From: JAADCS01 sp964473735
GTDB lineage: Bacteria; Hydrothermota; Hydrothermia; LBFQ01
DNA: 64,000 nucleotides
NCBI GenBank assembly: GCA_964473735.1
Contig: CAYYQD010000001.1
Location: 20,384 to 84,383, forward strand
Reading direction: 5' to 3'
Part shown: piece after piece, positions 1-8,259 of the stretch
Position numbering within the stretch: the first letter of the stretch is position 1
Layout: each line of letters starts with the position of its first letter
The notes under the pieces: model-generated
Seen by the model: the letters and a program-made list of their open reading frames with translations, nothing else
Databases searched by the model: none
What the model was told of the DNA's origin: nothing
Made by a program: the position numbers and the translations under genes

Positions 1-1274
1 TGTGGAACTCGTGGTTCGTCCATGCCCTGGCCGAGGCGCACTACTACAAGGGAGACTACGCCAACGCCGAGAAGTTGTACAACATGAACCTCCGTGCCGG
101 ACTCCACAGGGACATCATCGTTCTCTCCCGTTTGGGGCTGGGTTGGGTGTATATCCATCAGGATAGGCTGCAGGACGCTAAGGCCTACCTTGAGTCCATA
201 CAGGGTCAGTCCAGCGACACGTCCGTCGTAATAGCCACCCACCTGGGTCTGGGTGTGGTACTCTTCAACCTTGGACAGTATCAGGACGCCTTCGCGAAGT
301 TCTACGGTATATACATCTTCGCCCCCGAGAGGAGCGAGGTGGCCTCCGAGGCTCTGTACTACTCCGGTTACGCTGCTAAGGCCCTGCAGTCCTACGGAGA
401 CGCCGTGAGGAACTGGGACCTTACCATGCAGAAGTATCCGGACCAGCCCAAGGCCTGCGACGCCGCCTACCAGGCTGGCCAGATATACCGTATGGCCGGA
501 GAGTGGGACAACGCCATATCCCGCCTGAGGTGGTTCCTTGAGCACTGCCCGGACCACGAAGGCGTACCTCAGGCTCACCTGTGGATAGCCGAGAGCTACG
601 AGGGTAAGCAAGCGTGGGACGAGGCCCGTCAGGAGTACGAGACCATACTCTCCCAGTTCCCCGACAGCGACGTCGCCTCCTCGGCCAAGAAGGGGTTAGA
701 GCGCGTGTACTTCAAGATAGTTGAAGAGAACCCCGAACGCATCGGGGAGATGACGGAGAAGCTCCCCAACAGCGAGGTGGCGGCCCTCGCCCTTTACAAG
801 ATGGCCGCGGACGCCATGCAGGCTGGAGACGAGCTGAAGGCGGCGGACATCTTCTTCCAGATGGGTAACACCTATCCCAAGAGCAGTAAGGCGGAAGAGG
901 CCCTCTTCTACGCCGGCTCTCTCTATCTCAAGAACAAGAAAGCCCGCGAGGCCATAGACGCCTTCAAGAAGTACAAGGACTTCTTCCCCGAGGGACAGCA
1001 CATAGAGGACGTCATGTACTATCTGGCTTCCGCCTACCTGATGGTGAAGGAGTACCCGCAGGCTATAGAGGCTGCCAAGGAGTTCGTCAAACGCTTCCCC
1101 AACAGTCAGAAGGCTCCCGACGCCTACCGTATAATGGGTGCCGCGTACATAGAGCTGGGGGACGTGAGGAACGCCGCCAGTGCCCTGAGGCAGGCGGCCG
1201 ACCTCTACGAGCAGCAGGGTAGGGCCACGGAGGCCCAGCAGATGAAGGACCTGCTGAAGACTTTGCCGCAGTAA
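1..1274 (+). CDS. TPR repeat protein, 5' end outside window
   Basis: The reading frame is open from base 3 to a stop at 1272-1274, so the gene starts before the window; the Met/TTG near 75 is internal. The visible 423 residues are a chain of tetratricopeptide-like repeats with recurring 'YPxSxxAxxAxY' turns, as in BamD/CpoB-like periplasmic scaffolds. It is related to the TPR protein at 9162-10958 (shared W-N-x-x-x-x-V-x-A, 'LSRxGxxW', and a similar C-terminal end rich in Ala/Asp). It lies 24 nt before the ExbB gene and probably heads or continues that operon. Its exact partner is unknown; a periplasmic scaffold for the ExbBD/TonB complex is inference. Confidence 0.85.
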   Translation, partial: WNSWFVHALAEAHYYKGDYANAEKLYNMNLRAGLHRDIIVLSRLGLGWVYIHQDRLQDAKAYLESIQGQSSDTSVVIATHLGLGVVLFNLGQYQDAFAKFYGIYIFAPERSEVASEALYYSGYAAKALQSYGDAVRNWDLTMQKYPDQPKACDAAYQAGQIYRMAGEWDNAISRLRWFLEHCPDHEGVPQAHLWIAESYEGKQAWDEARQEYETILSQFPDSDVASSAKKGLERVYFKIVEENPERIGEMTEKLPNSEVAALALYKMAADAMQAGDELKAADIFFQMGNTYPKSSKAEEALFYAGSLYLKNKKAREAIDAFKKYKDFFPEGQHIEDVMYYLASAYLMVKEYPQAIEAAKEFVKRFPNSQKAPDAYRIMGAAYIELGDVRNAASALRQAADLYEQQGRATEAQQMKDLLKTLPQ

Positions 1275-1298
1275 TGCAACAAAAGGAGGGAAAGAACT

Positions 1299-2003
1299 AT
1301 GGGAATACTGATGGCGCTACCGGCTGTCCAGGAGGGTTTTAACATCCTCAACATATTCAGGCTCTACGCCGTGGTGGACGGCGTAGTCACCTTCATGGGG
1401 TTCTTTGACAACCTCACGATGGTCTTCCTGCTGATCACCTTCTTCCTCGCTATCGTCCTGTCCGCCGAGAGGATCTGGTACATCTACCGCAAGGCCTCCT
1501 TCAACCACAACAAGGTCCTCGCCGACATACAGGCCTACCTTGAGAACGGGGATATAGACGGCGCCATATCCTACCTGAGCCGTGTGGACCACCCCCTGCA
1601 CAACACCCTCAAGGCGGGCCTTGAGAACATCCACCTCCCGCTGGATCAGATATACGATATGATGGACTCCGTTATGACTTTTGAGCGGTTCAAGCTACTG
1701 CGCTTCACCACTGCCCTCGCCTCCATAATCGCCGTGGCACCGCTTCTGGGTCTCTTCGGAACCGTAGATGGACTGATAGACGCCTTCCACCAGATAGCCG
1801 TCAGCGGTACGGGCGGTGCGGAGGTCGTGGGTAAAGGTATCTCCACGGCTCTGGTTACGACCTGGTGGGGACTGATCATAGCCATGATTACCATCGTTGT
1901 CTATAACTACGTCACCAACACCGCCGAGAGGATCATCGCCACCGTAGACGTCGCCGCCCGCCGTCTGCTTATAATGATAAACCAGCTACAGCACGCTGAG
2001 TGA
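1299..2003 (+). CDS. MotA/TolQ/ExbB family proton channel protein
   Basis: 234 residues with three predicted membrane segments at about 39-62, 137-160 and 182-206. The family signature 'APLLGLFGTV' followed by 'GLIDAF' is at about 147-162, and TM3 contains the polar 'STALVTTWWG' stretch that lines the proton path in ExbB/TolQ. In this family, ExbB/TolQ pentamers surround an ExbD/TolR dimer in the inner membrane and turn proton motive force into work on TonB/TolA. The site AAGGAGG at about 1281-1287 supports the ATG at 1299. It is followed without gap by two ExbD-type genes and a TonB-type gene. Confidence 0.95.
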   Translation: MGILMALPAVQEGFNILNIFRLYAVVDGVVTFMGFFDNLTMVFLLITFFLAIVLSAERIWYIYRKASFNHNKVLADIQAYLENGDIDGAISYLSRVDHPLHNTLKAGLENIHLPLDQIYDMMDSVMTFERFKLLRFTTALASIIAVAPLLGLFGTVDGLIDAFHQIAVSGTGGAEVVGKGISTALVTTWWGLIIAMITIVVYNYVTNTAERIIATVDVAARRLLIMINQLQHAE

Positions 2004-2443
2004 TGGCAAAGAGAAAGAAAGAGTTTGAAAGGAAGTCGGCCCCAAGTCCCAACTTGGGGCCCTTCTCCGACATGACCACGTCCCTGCTGATAATGTTCAT
2101 GCTCACCATCCCCTTCATCGTGGAGTCCGGTATCTTCGTCTCCCGCTCCCTGGTGGCGAAGCGCCGCAACGTAGTTATACCTAAGAAGAAGAAGAGCGAC
2201 ATCAAGGTAAATATCCACCTCTGCGCCGACGGTACGGTCTTCCTGAACGAAGAGCCCTTTGACCCCAACCGTCTCCCGGACATAATCCCCAAACTCTTAG
2301 CCCGCAGCGTTAAGAAGCAGGCCCTCCTCTCTGCCGATAGGGACGTCGTCTACGAGTACGTCGTTCAGATGATAGACCTCCTGAAGGAGAAGGGAGCCTC
2401 GGACGTCCTTATCATGAAACGCAGGAAGAGTAAGTGCAAGTAG
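2003..2443 (+). CDS. ExbD/TolR family protein with membrane Asp
   Basis: 146 residues. The ATG at 2003 overlaps the ExbB stop (TGATG); a GTG one codon earlier at 2000 is possible. A single N-terminal membrane segment at about 24-44 begins 'GPFSDMTTSLLIMFML', keeping the Asp that in ExbD/TolR takes up protons. A basic KKKK patch and a small periplasmic domain follow (about 70-140, with 'GTVFLNEEPF' and 'SADRDVVYEYVVQMIDLLK', the usual ExbD fold elements). It is translationally coupled to the ExbB gene and followed by a second ExbD paralogue. Confidence 0.93.
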   Translation: MAKRKKEFERKSAPSPNLGPFSDMTTSLLIMFMLTIPFIVESGIFVSRSLVAKRRNVVIPKKKKSDIKVNIHLCADGTVFLNEEPFDPNRLPDIIPKLLARSVKKQALLSADRDVVYEYVVQMIDLLKEKGASDVLIMKRRKSKCK

Positions 2444-2453
2444 GAGGTAAGGT

Positions 2454-2909
2454 ATGGCAAGGGAGAAACCTAAACCCAAGGAGCCACCGGACGTAGGGCA
2501 GTACCTGTTCCCCATGGCCGGGGTGATGATCCTCACCCTGGCTACCCTCATAATGAACGCCCAGTCCCTCTTCTCCAACACCTCCATAAAGGTGGATATA
2601 CCCAAGGCTAACGTGATAGAGGTAGAGCTGGAGCAGAGCATACCCGTAAGCGTCACCAAAGAGGGCAAGATGTACGTACAGGACGACGAGATGCCCGACC
2701 TCCAGAGCATAACCCAACGGGTAAAGGAACTTCAGGAGAAGTACGCCATAGAGAACAACGACCCCGAGCTCAAGGGCCAGCAGCTGACGGTGATCCGTGG
2801 GGATAAGTCCATACAGTGGGGACAGGTCCTTGACGTCTTGGACGCCGTCAAGAAGGGTGGTGCCAAGCGCGTCGCCTTAGCTGTGGTAAAACGCAAGGGC
2901 GGTGGATAG
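2454..2909 (+). CDS. second ExbD/TolR paralogue lacking the membrane Asp
   Basis: 151 residues with an AGGAGGTAAGG site before the ATG. Topology matches ExbD: a short basic N-tail, one membrane segment at about 16-34, and a periplasmic domain with 'VEQSIPVSVTKEG' and 'GDKSIQWGQVLDVLDAVKKGG'. In the membrane segment, where ExbD normally has Asp, this protein reads 'FPMAGVMILTLATLIM' with no acidic residue. Pairing with the upstream paralogue would give a heterodimer with one protonatable site. The one-ExbB, two-ExbD arrangement resembles AglRQS-type motors of Myxococcus; that link is inference. Confidence 0.88.
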   Translation: MAREKPKPKEPPDVGQYLFPMAGVMILTLATLIMNAQSLFSNTSIKVDIPKANVIEVELEQSIPVSVTKEGKMYVQDDEMPDLQSITQRVKELQEKYAIENNDPELKGQQLTVIRGDKSIQWGQVLDVLDAVKKGGAKRVALAVVKRKGGG

Positions 2910-2942
2910 TGGCCGTAATCGGCCTTATAATAGGAGGTAGAT

Positions 2943-4031
2943 ATGGCAAAGATAACGGTTAAACTGCCGGAGGATAAAGAGGATAAGCCGGCGAAGAGGC
3001 TGGCGGTGTTCTTCTGGTTCGGTGTGGCTGTCCTCGCCGTTTTGGCTTACACGATGAGAGAGCAAATCGCTGCGGCCCTTGAGGAGGCCCGTCTCCGTGA
3101 GATCCAGCTCCTTGAGGAGAAGATGAGGAAGAAGAAGCACCTACCCCCTAAGCTGAAAAGGATGTTGCAAAAGAAGAAACAGGAGCTGGCCAAGAAAGAC
3201 GAGAAAAAGCCCGGAGACAAGAAGGCCCCCGGCAAGCAGAGTAAGATAAGCCTGAAGGCCAAGCTGAGCAAATCCATAAGCCCCACCATAAAACTCGGAG
3301 GACCGAAGCTCAAGGTGGACGTACCCCAGAACGTTAAGGTCCAGATAGCCAACACCCAGATGCTCCCGGAACAGGTTCAGGTTCAGAAGGTGGACCTAAA
3401 CGCCAACCTTGAGACGGCGGCCAAGATAGACATAGCCGACATGGATCAGTCCCTCACGGCCGAGGCGGCCGACGTGGTGGTTGCCGTTCCCACGAAGGGC
3501 GTTAGTACGGCGGACATACTTTCACAGGAGGCCGTCCCCGCCGTATCCCTCGGCGGTGCAGGGTTTGAGGGCTCCCTTGGAGGTGGCCTCGGTCTGGGCG
3601 GTGAAGGTGGCGGAGGAGGTATATCCCTGGGTGGAGGTGGAGGCGGAGGCCTCGCCGAAGCCGTATCCAACGTGGACGTGGCCGTTCCAAAGGCCGCCGT
3701 ATCCGCAGAGCAGATAGCCGGACCCACCCAGCCCGTACAGGTGAAAGGTGGGGGCGCCATACAGATAGAGGGATGTATCCGTGGGAAGGTCGTACGCAAG
3801 GTCAGGCCCAAGTATCCGAGGCGTGCCCGCCGTGAGGGTTGGCAGGGCGCGGTCGTCGTACAGATCGTCCTGAACTCCAACGGAACGATAAAGACCCTGA
3901 ACCTAATAAAGTCCAGCGGTTATCCCGTACTTGACAACGCTGCCCTGAACGCCGTGCGCGGTTGGGTGTTCTCCTCTAACGTGCCGGACGGGTGCAGCGG
4001 TAGGATAACCTTCAGGTTCATCCTTCAGTAA
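2943..4031 (+). CDS. TonB-like energy transducer (AgmX/TonB C-terminal domain)
   Basis: 362 residues. TM at about 20-40, then a Lys/Glu-rich segment and a long linker ending in a Gly-rich stretch (about 205-240). The last 85 residues form a TonB C-terminal domain: 'VRPKYPRRARREGWQG', 'VVVQIVLNSNGTIK', 'SSGYPVLDNAALNAV' and a terminal 'FRFILQ'. Two Cys (in GCIRG and DGCSG) could pair. The ATG is preceded by AATAGGAGGTAGAT. The protein should span the periplasm and carry ExbBD-derived force to an outer-membrane partner. Its operon context with ExbB and two ExbD supports this. The outer-membrane receptor partner is not defined here. Confidence 0.92.
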   Translation: MAKITVKLPEDKEDKPAKRLAVFFWFGVAVLAVLAYTMREQIAAALEEARLREIQLLEEKMRKKKHLPPKLKRMLQKKKQELAKKDEKKPGDKKAPGKQSKISLKAKLSKSISPTIKLGGPKLKVDVPQNVKVQIANTQMLPEQVQVQKVDLNANLETAAKIDIADMDQSLTAEAADVVVAVPTKGVSTADILSQEAVPAVSLGGAGFEGSLGGGLGLGGEGGGGGISLGGGGGGGLAEAVSNVDVAVPKAAVSAEQIAGPTQPVQVKGGGAIQIEGCIRGKVVRKVRPKYPRRARREGWQGAVVVQIVLNSNGTIKTLNLIKSSGYPVLDNAALNAVRGWVFSSNVPDGCSGRITFRFILQ

Positions 4032-4045
4032 AGGAGGTAAGGAGG

Positions 4046-4996
4046 ATGAGAAACTTACTTATAGTCCTTCTGATCGGAGGGCCCGCCCTCCTCTACGCCC
4101 AGGATCAAACGGGCGGCGGGCAGCAGCAGGCGGCCCCGGCGGAGGGGGGTGAGGCTCCTGCACAGGAAGGAGGAGGAGGCGAGATAGCAGAGGAGGAGGA
4201 GATCGTAGCCCAGGCGGAGTACAAGATAGACGACGCGGTTAAGCCCATCGTGGACGTTCAGCTCCGTCCCTTTGAGCCTCTGGACAGCTTCATCGTCAGG
4301 AGGGAGAGAGGCTTAGAGAAGAGGCTGCCTCCCGGTGTTGAGAAGGAGCTCGCGGAGGTAATTAAGCTCTACAACAACTTCCTGAAGAGGCCCGTCTACC
4401 CCGTGATGATACACGACAAGATAGTCATAGAGCTGGGCAAGTTCCCCAAGCCCGATAAGTGGAAGATAGTGATCCACAACTCGGCGGGTCTCCCCGTTAA
4501 GACGTTTGAGGGTAGAGGGGGACTTCCCAAGAGAATAGAGTGGGACGGCTTCTCCGATAAGGGCAAGCCCGTAATAAAGCCCGGTGAGAAGTTCACCTAC
4601 CGTGTCATCCTCATGAGGAAGAACGGTGCCCGCCGCCGCGAGGTCAAGGAGCTACCGGAGATCGTGGGCTTCTTCACCCAGACTAACAAGGGGGACCACA
4701 TGGTCTTCCTGAACCTTGAGTACGTCTTCCAGCCGGGAAGGGCGGTACTCCAACCCGACGGAGAGGAGCGCATCGTGGAGATGCTCAACTACGTAAAGGA
4801 CTACTACAAGGGTAAGGGCCCCGTAGAGGTATACGTCTATTCCAAAGGGACCTTCCTGTGGGAGGACAGATCCAAGGTGCTTAAGGAGATCATCCTGAAG
4901 AACGCCCCTATAGATCCGGAGAAGCTCCATATCAAACGCGGGTACTTCGGTCAGGGGGCCAAGTACGAGAGAATAGAGGTGCGCTTCAGGGAGTGA
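4046..4996 (+). CDS. secreted protein with FlgD-like and OmpA-like parts
   Basis: 316 residues with a classical signal peptide (MRNLLIVLLIGGPALLYA, then Gln). A low-complexity Gln/Gly/Glu-rich stretch follows to about residue 55. The middle (about 120-190, 'WKIVIHNSAGLPVKTFEGRGG', 'RIEWDGFSDKGKPV', 'GEKFTYRVIL') resembles FlgD-type Ig-like modules. The C-terminal third ('VFQPGRAVLQPDGEERIVEMLNYV') looks like an OmpA-type periplasmic domain in its first half, but typical peptidoglycan-binding residues are not obvious. It follows the TonB gene by 14 nt with a strong AAAGGAGG site, so it likely works with the ExbBD/TonB complex in the periplasm. Exact role unknown. Confidence 0.75.
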   Translation: MRNLLIVLLIGGPALLYAQDQTGGGQQQAAPAEGGEAPAQEGGGGEIAEEEEIVAQAEYKIDDAVKPIVDVQLRPFEPLDSFIVRRERGLEKRLPPGVEKELAEVIKLYNNFLKRPVYPVMIHDKIVIELGKFPKPDKWKIVIHNSAGLPVKTFEGRGGLPKRIEWDGFSDKGKPVIKPGEKFTYRVILMRKNGARRREVKELPEIVGFFTQTNKGDHMVFLNLEYVFQPGRAVLQPDGEERIVEMLNYVKDYYKGKGPVEVYVYSKGTFLWEDRSKVLKEIILKNAPIDPEKLHIKRGYFGQGAKYERIEVRFRE

Positions 4997-4997
4997 G

Positions 4998-6461
4998 ATG
5001 GGAGCGGACCTACCCGATATTCCGGAGGCGCTGACGTTTGATGACGTCCTCCTGGTGCCACGGTACAGCGAGGTTTTACCTTCGGACGTGAGCGTTAGGA
5101 CGCTCTTTAGCAGGGGCGTTCGCCTGAACGTTCCCATAGTCTCCGCCGCTATGGATACGGTGACGGAGTACCGGATGGCCGTCGCCCTCGCCCAGGCCGG
5201 TGGCATAGGCGTAATACACCGCAACCTGACTCCGGAGGAACAGGCGGAACAGGTCAGGAGGGTAAAGCGTTTCCGGGCGTGGATGATAAGCGACCCCTAC
5301 ACCATACCACCGGACGCTCCGGTCTCCGAGGCCCGTCGGATGATGGAGGAGAAGGGTATATCGGGCATCCCCGTCGTGGGAGAGGGCGGGGAACTTCTGG
5401 GCCTCATAACGCGGAGGGACATCCGATTCGCCGACTCCGGAAAGGTCTCGGATTACATGACGCCGTACGAAAGTCTGGTAAAGGTCGGGGTGGGTGTGGG
5501 GCCCGAAGAGGCCCGCAGGGTCCTCAAAGAGCGGAAGGTGGAGAAGCTCCCCGTCGTGGACGATGAGGGCAGGTTAATAGGGCTTATAACGGCGAAGGAC
5601 ATCTTCAACACCTCCATAAACGAGAGCGCCGTTCTGGACGCGAAGGGACGGCTCCGGGTGGCTGCGGCCGTTGGGCCGGGTCCCGACCTTCCCGACAGGG
5701 CCCGTCTCCTCGCCGAGGCCGGGGTGGACGCCTTCGTCGTGGATACCGCCCACGGGCACAGTAAGAGGGTGGGAGAGGCCGTGCGGTACCTTAAGGCCCA
5801 TTACCCGGACATAGACGTCGTGGCCGGGAACGTGGCCACGGCCGAAGGGGCTGGGTACCTGATAGAGGCCGGGGCTGACGCCGTAAAGGTGGGTGTGGGG
5901 CCGGGATCAATATGTACCACCCGTGTGGTGGCCGGTGTGGGCGTTCCCCAGCTGACGGCCATAATGGAGGTGGCGTCGGTCGCCAGAGATGCCGGCGTCC
6001 CCGTAATAGCGGACGGCGGAATAAGGTACTCCGGGGACATAGTGAAGGCCTTAGCGGCGGGGGCCGACAGCGTGATGATAGGTAGCCTTCTGGCCGGTAC
6101 GGACGAGAGCCCCGGAGAGGACGTCTTCTACAACGGTAGAAGGTACAAGACCTACAGGGGGATGGGTTCCCTGGGGGCCATGGAGTCCGGCGGTGGGAGC
6201 CGGTACGGGTACGAAAAACCCACGAAGTACGTCCCCGAAGGCGTTGAGGGGATGGTACCCTACAAGGGGGCGGTAGCCGACGTCCTCTACCAGTTAGTTG
6301 GGGGGTTGAGGGCCGGGATGGGATACCTCGGGGCCCCGGACCTGAACGCCCTGAGGAAGAACGCCCGGTTCGTCAGGATAACCGGGGCGGGCGTAAGGGA
6401 GAGCCATCCCCACGACATATTCATAACCAAAGAGGCTCCGAACTACAGAAAGGGGGTATAG
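4998..6461 (+). CDS. guaB: inosine-5'-monophosphate dehydrogenase
   Basis: 487 residues, the normal IMPDH length. It oxidises IMP to XMP with NAD+, the committed step of guanine nucleotide synthesis, in the cytoplasm. Diagnostic parts are 'LTFDDVLLVP' near the start, two CBS domains at about 92-210, the catalytic Cys loop 'GVGPGSICTTRVVAGVG' at about 296-312, and 'YRGMGSLGAM' in the flap region. The ATG lies one base after the stop of the previous gene, so it is part of the same transcript. The fused purN-purH gene elsewhere in this window makes IMP, its substrate. Confidence 0.98.
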   Translation: MGADLPDIPEALTFDDVLLVPRYSEVLPSDVSVRTLFSRGVRLNVPIVSAAMDTVTEYRMAVALAQAGGIGVIHRNLTPEEQAEQVRRVKRFRAWMISDPYTIPPDAPVSEARRMMEEKGISGIPVVGEGGELLGLITRRDIRFADSGKVSDYMTPYESLVKVGVGVGPEEARRVLKERKVEKLPVVDDEGRLIGLITAKDIFNTSINESAVLDAKGRLRVAAAVGPGPDLPDRARLLAEAGVDAFVVDTAHGHSKRVGEAVRYLKAHYPDIDVVAGNVATAEGAGYLIEAGADAVKVGVGPGSICTTRVVAGVGVPQLTAIMEVASVARDAGVPVIADGGIRYSGDIVKALAAGADSVMIGSLLAGTDESPGEDVFYNGRRYKTYRGMGSLGAMESGGGSRYGYEKPTKYVPEGVEGMVPYKGAVADVLYQLVGGLRAGMGYLGAPDLNALRKNARFVRITGAGVRESHPHDIFITKEAPNYRKGV

Positions 6462-6462
6462 G

Positions 6463-7449
6463 ATGAGCATTGAGTACGTCTACGGCAGGCTTAGAGGTAG
6501 AAGGGCCCGGTTGTTGAAACCAGAGGTCTACGAGATGCTTATAAGGGAGGACATGGCATCCTACGAAAATATCCTGAAGGATACCCGCTACGGTGAGTAC
6601 ATCTCCCAGCTCAAGAGCGTAAAGGAGGGCGTGGACCTCTACATCTCGGCCATAAACAGGGCGTTCGCGGACGAGGTCCGTAAGGTCAGGTCCTTGATGG
6701 ACGAAGGTCCGGACAGGGAGTCCCTTGACGTCTATCTGAGCCGATGGGACCTCCACAACTTCATAACCGTAATAAGAGGGAAGTTCTACGGTGTGGATGA
6801 TAAGGTCATAGAGGGGAGCCTCTTCCCCGCTGGGGTCCTTGACGAGGTGCGCCTCAAGGAGCTCCTCCAGGAGGAGGACGCCGTCGCCTCCGCCGAGAGG
6901 GCCAAGATGGCCTTCAGGGGGCTACCCTTTACCATAAGCCGGGAGGCCATATTGGACTTACGGAAGGGAAACCTGAGCGGTTTTGAGTATCACATATACA
7001 CCTCCTTTTACGCTACCGTTTTCTCCCGGAATATCAACTCCCTGGTGAGGGAGTTCTACTCCTACACGGTGGATTCCAAGAACGTATCCATGGCTTACAT
7101 ATCCCTGTCCGCCGGTGAGCGCCCAGCTTACTGGATAGAGGGCGGGTACATCAGTCCGAAGATAAAGAGGCAGGTTCTGGCCATGGAGGATGTTGAGGAG
7201 CTGGAGAACCTCATCAGGAAGTACGTATCCTTTGAGGGGTCCTTCTCCCTTGAGAAGATAGATGAGGCCTTTGAAAGGAAGTTTTACGAAGATGTGGAAA
7301 GGGGTTTCGCCGTTGATCCCGTTAGCTTTTACGCCATCATGGAGTACCTGTGGAGGTTTGAGAGGGAGGTAGTTAGGCTGAGGACTATCGTCTACGCCAA
7401 GTCCTTCGGCCTGAGTCCGGAGAGAATAAAGGAGGTAGCACATGTCTGA
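6463..7449 (+). CDS. V-type ATP synthase subunit C (AC39 family), orphan
   Basis: 328 residues with the AC39 pattern: N-terminal 'YVYGRLRGRRARLL', 'ENILKDTRYGEYI', 'YLSRWDLHNFITVIRGKFYG', and a C-terminal 'FEREVVRLRTIVYAKSFGL'. Subunit C links the central rotor stalk to the membrane ring in V/A-type ATPases. None of the other V-ATPase subunits (A, B, D, E, F, I, K) is visible nearby; the gene sits one base after guaB and overlaps the next gene by 8 nt. Either the ATPase operon is split or this copy has another role. The family call is fairly firm; the function here is not. Confidence 0.8.
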   Translation: MSIEYVYGRLRGRRARLLKPEVYEMLIREDMASYENILKDTRYGEYISQLKSVKEGVDLYISAINRAFADEVRKVRSLMDEGPDRESLDVYLSRWDLHNFITVIRGKFYGVDDKVIEGSLFPAGVLDEVRLKELLQEEDAVASAERAKMAFRGLPFTISREAILDLRKGNLSGFEYHIYTSFYATVFSRNINSLVREFYSYTVDSKNVSMAYISLSAGERPAYWIEGGYISPKIKRQVLAMEDVEELENLIRKYVSFEGSFSLEKIDEAFERKFYEDVERGFAVDPVSFYAIMEYLWRFEREVVRLRTIVYAKSFGLSPERIKEVAHV

Positions 7450-8257
7450 GCTTTATATGATAGTCCTTCAGGGAAAGGAGGAGCTGGGGAACGACCCGGA
7501 GGCTATACGCCTCTGGGCGGAGCTATCCGGTGTAGATATAGACTCCATAAAGGAGGACACCCCCTTTGATATAGATATGGCGGACAGGCTTCTGCGTGCC
7601 CTTCCGGAGGTTATAGAGCGGATGAGGGAGAAGTCCAGAAGAAACGTTGAGACTCTTGAGGAGAGATTGAAGAGGGTACTGGAGAGCAAACAGGAGAAAT
7701 CCGGAGCCGACGAGCTTTTGGACAAACTGGACAGGGAGCTCTCCGAAACACCTATACTACCGGAAGAGGAACTGGAGGAGGTCAAGGAACCGGTACAGGA
7801 GCCTGTCCGTGTGGAGGAGCCCAAGATAGAGGTACCCACCGAACCTCTGTTCGCTATAGAGGAGGGTGAAGAAGAGGTGGTTGAGGAGGTGCCGGAGACC
7901 GAAGAAGTACCGGAGGCTGCGGTGGAGCAGCCGACCGTGGAGGAGGTAAGCGTAGGGAAGTACGCCGTGGTACGGGAGCCGGTAGATGTACCCGTGGAGG
8001 AGCTGCTCTCCCTGTTCAGGGTGGAAGAGGGGAAGGTGATAGCCATGAAGGGTGAGTGGTCGGAGAGGTACGCCTTCCTGCTCCCGCTGGTATCCTCCGG
8101 CCGAGTCGTTCGCCTGTATCTCGTACTTAAAAACGGCAATACCCTCTACGGACAGAATACGGATAACGGCTACGTGTTCGGTGAATTTGAGGAGAAGAAT
8201 CTTGGAATAGTCAGGTTGCTGTTTGAGAGGGTACTTAGGGCGGTCTTCGGGCGTTGA
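7442..8257 (+). CDS. uncharacterised acidic protein, two domains with a Glu/Pro/Val linker
   Basis: 271 residues, not recognised. The first 100 residues are predicted helical ('RLLRALPEVIERMREKSRRNVETLEERLKRVL'). A linker of about 70 residues rich in Glu, Val and Pro follows, then a compact C-terminal domain of about 85 residues ('EGKVIAMKGEWSERYAFLLP', 'NGNTLYGQNTDNGYVFGEFEEKN') that loosely recalls roadblock/longin-like folds. No signal peptide or membrane segment is seen, so it is probably cytoplasmic. The start overlaps the end of the subunit C gene (ATG at 7442). Its stop overlaps the following start region. Confidence 0.75.
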   Translation: MSELYMIVLQGKEELGNDPEAIRLWAELSGVDIDSIKEDTPFDIDMADRLLRALPEVIERMREKSRRNVETLEERLKRVLESKQEKSGADELLDKLDRELSETPILPEEELEEVKEPVQEPVRVEEPKIEVPTEPLFAIEEGEEEVVEEVPETEEVPEAAVEQPTVEEVSVGKYAVVREPVDVPVEELLSLFRVEEGKVIAMKGEWSERYAFLLPLVSSGRVVRLYLVLKNGNTLYGQNTDNGYVFGEFEEKNLGIVRLLFERVLRAVFGR

Positions 8258-8259
8258 GT

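Noticed and set aside
3446..3880. Pro-rich minus-strand ORF opposite the TonB gene
   Set aside because: Mirror of the Gly-rich linker codons; no independent support.
7468..8139. 223-residue minus-strand ORF
   Set aside because: Ser/Thr-rich shadow of the acidic linker gene on the plus strand, without promoter or ribosome site.
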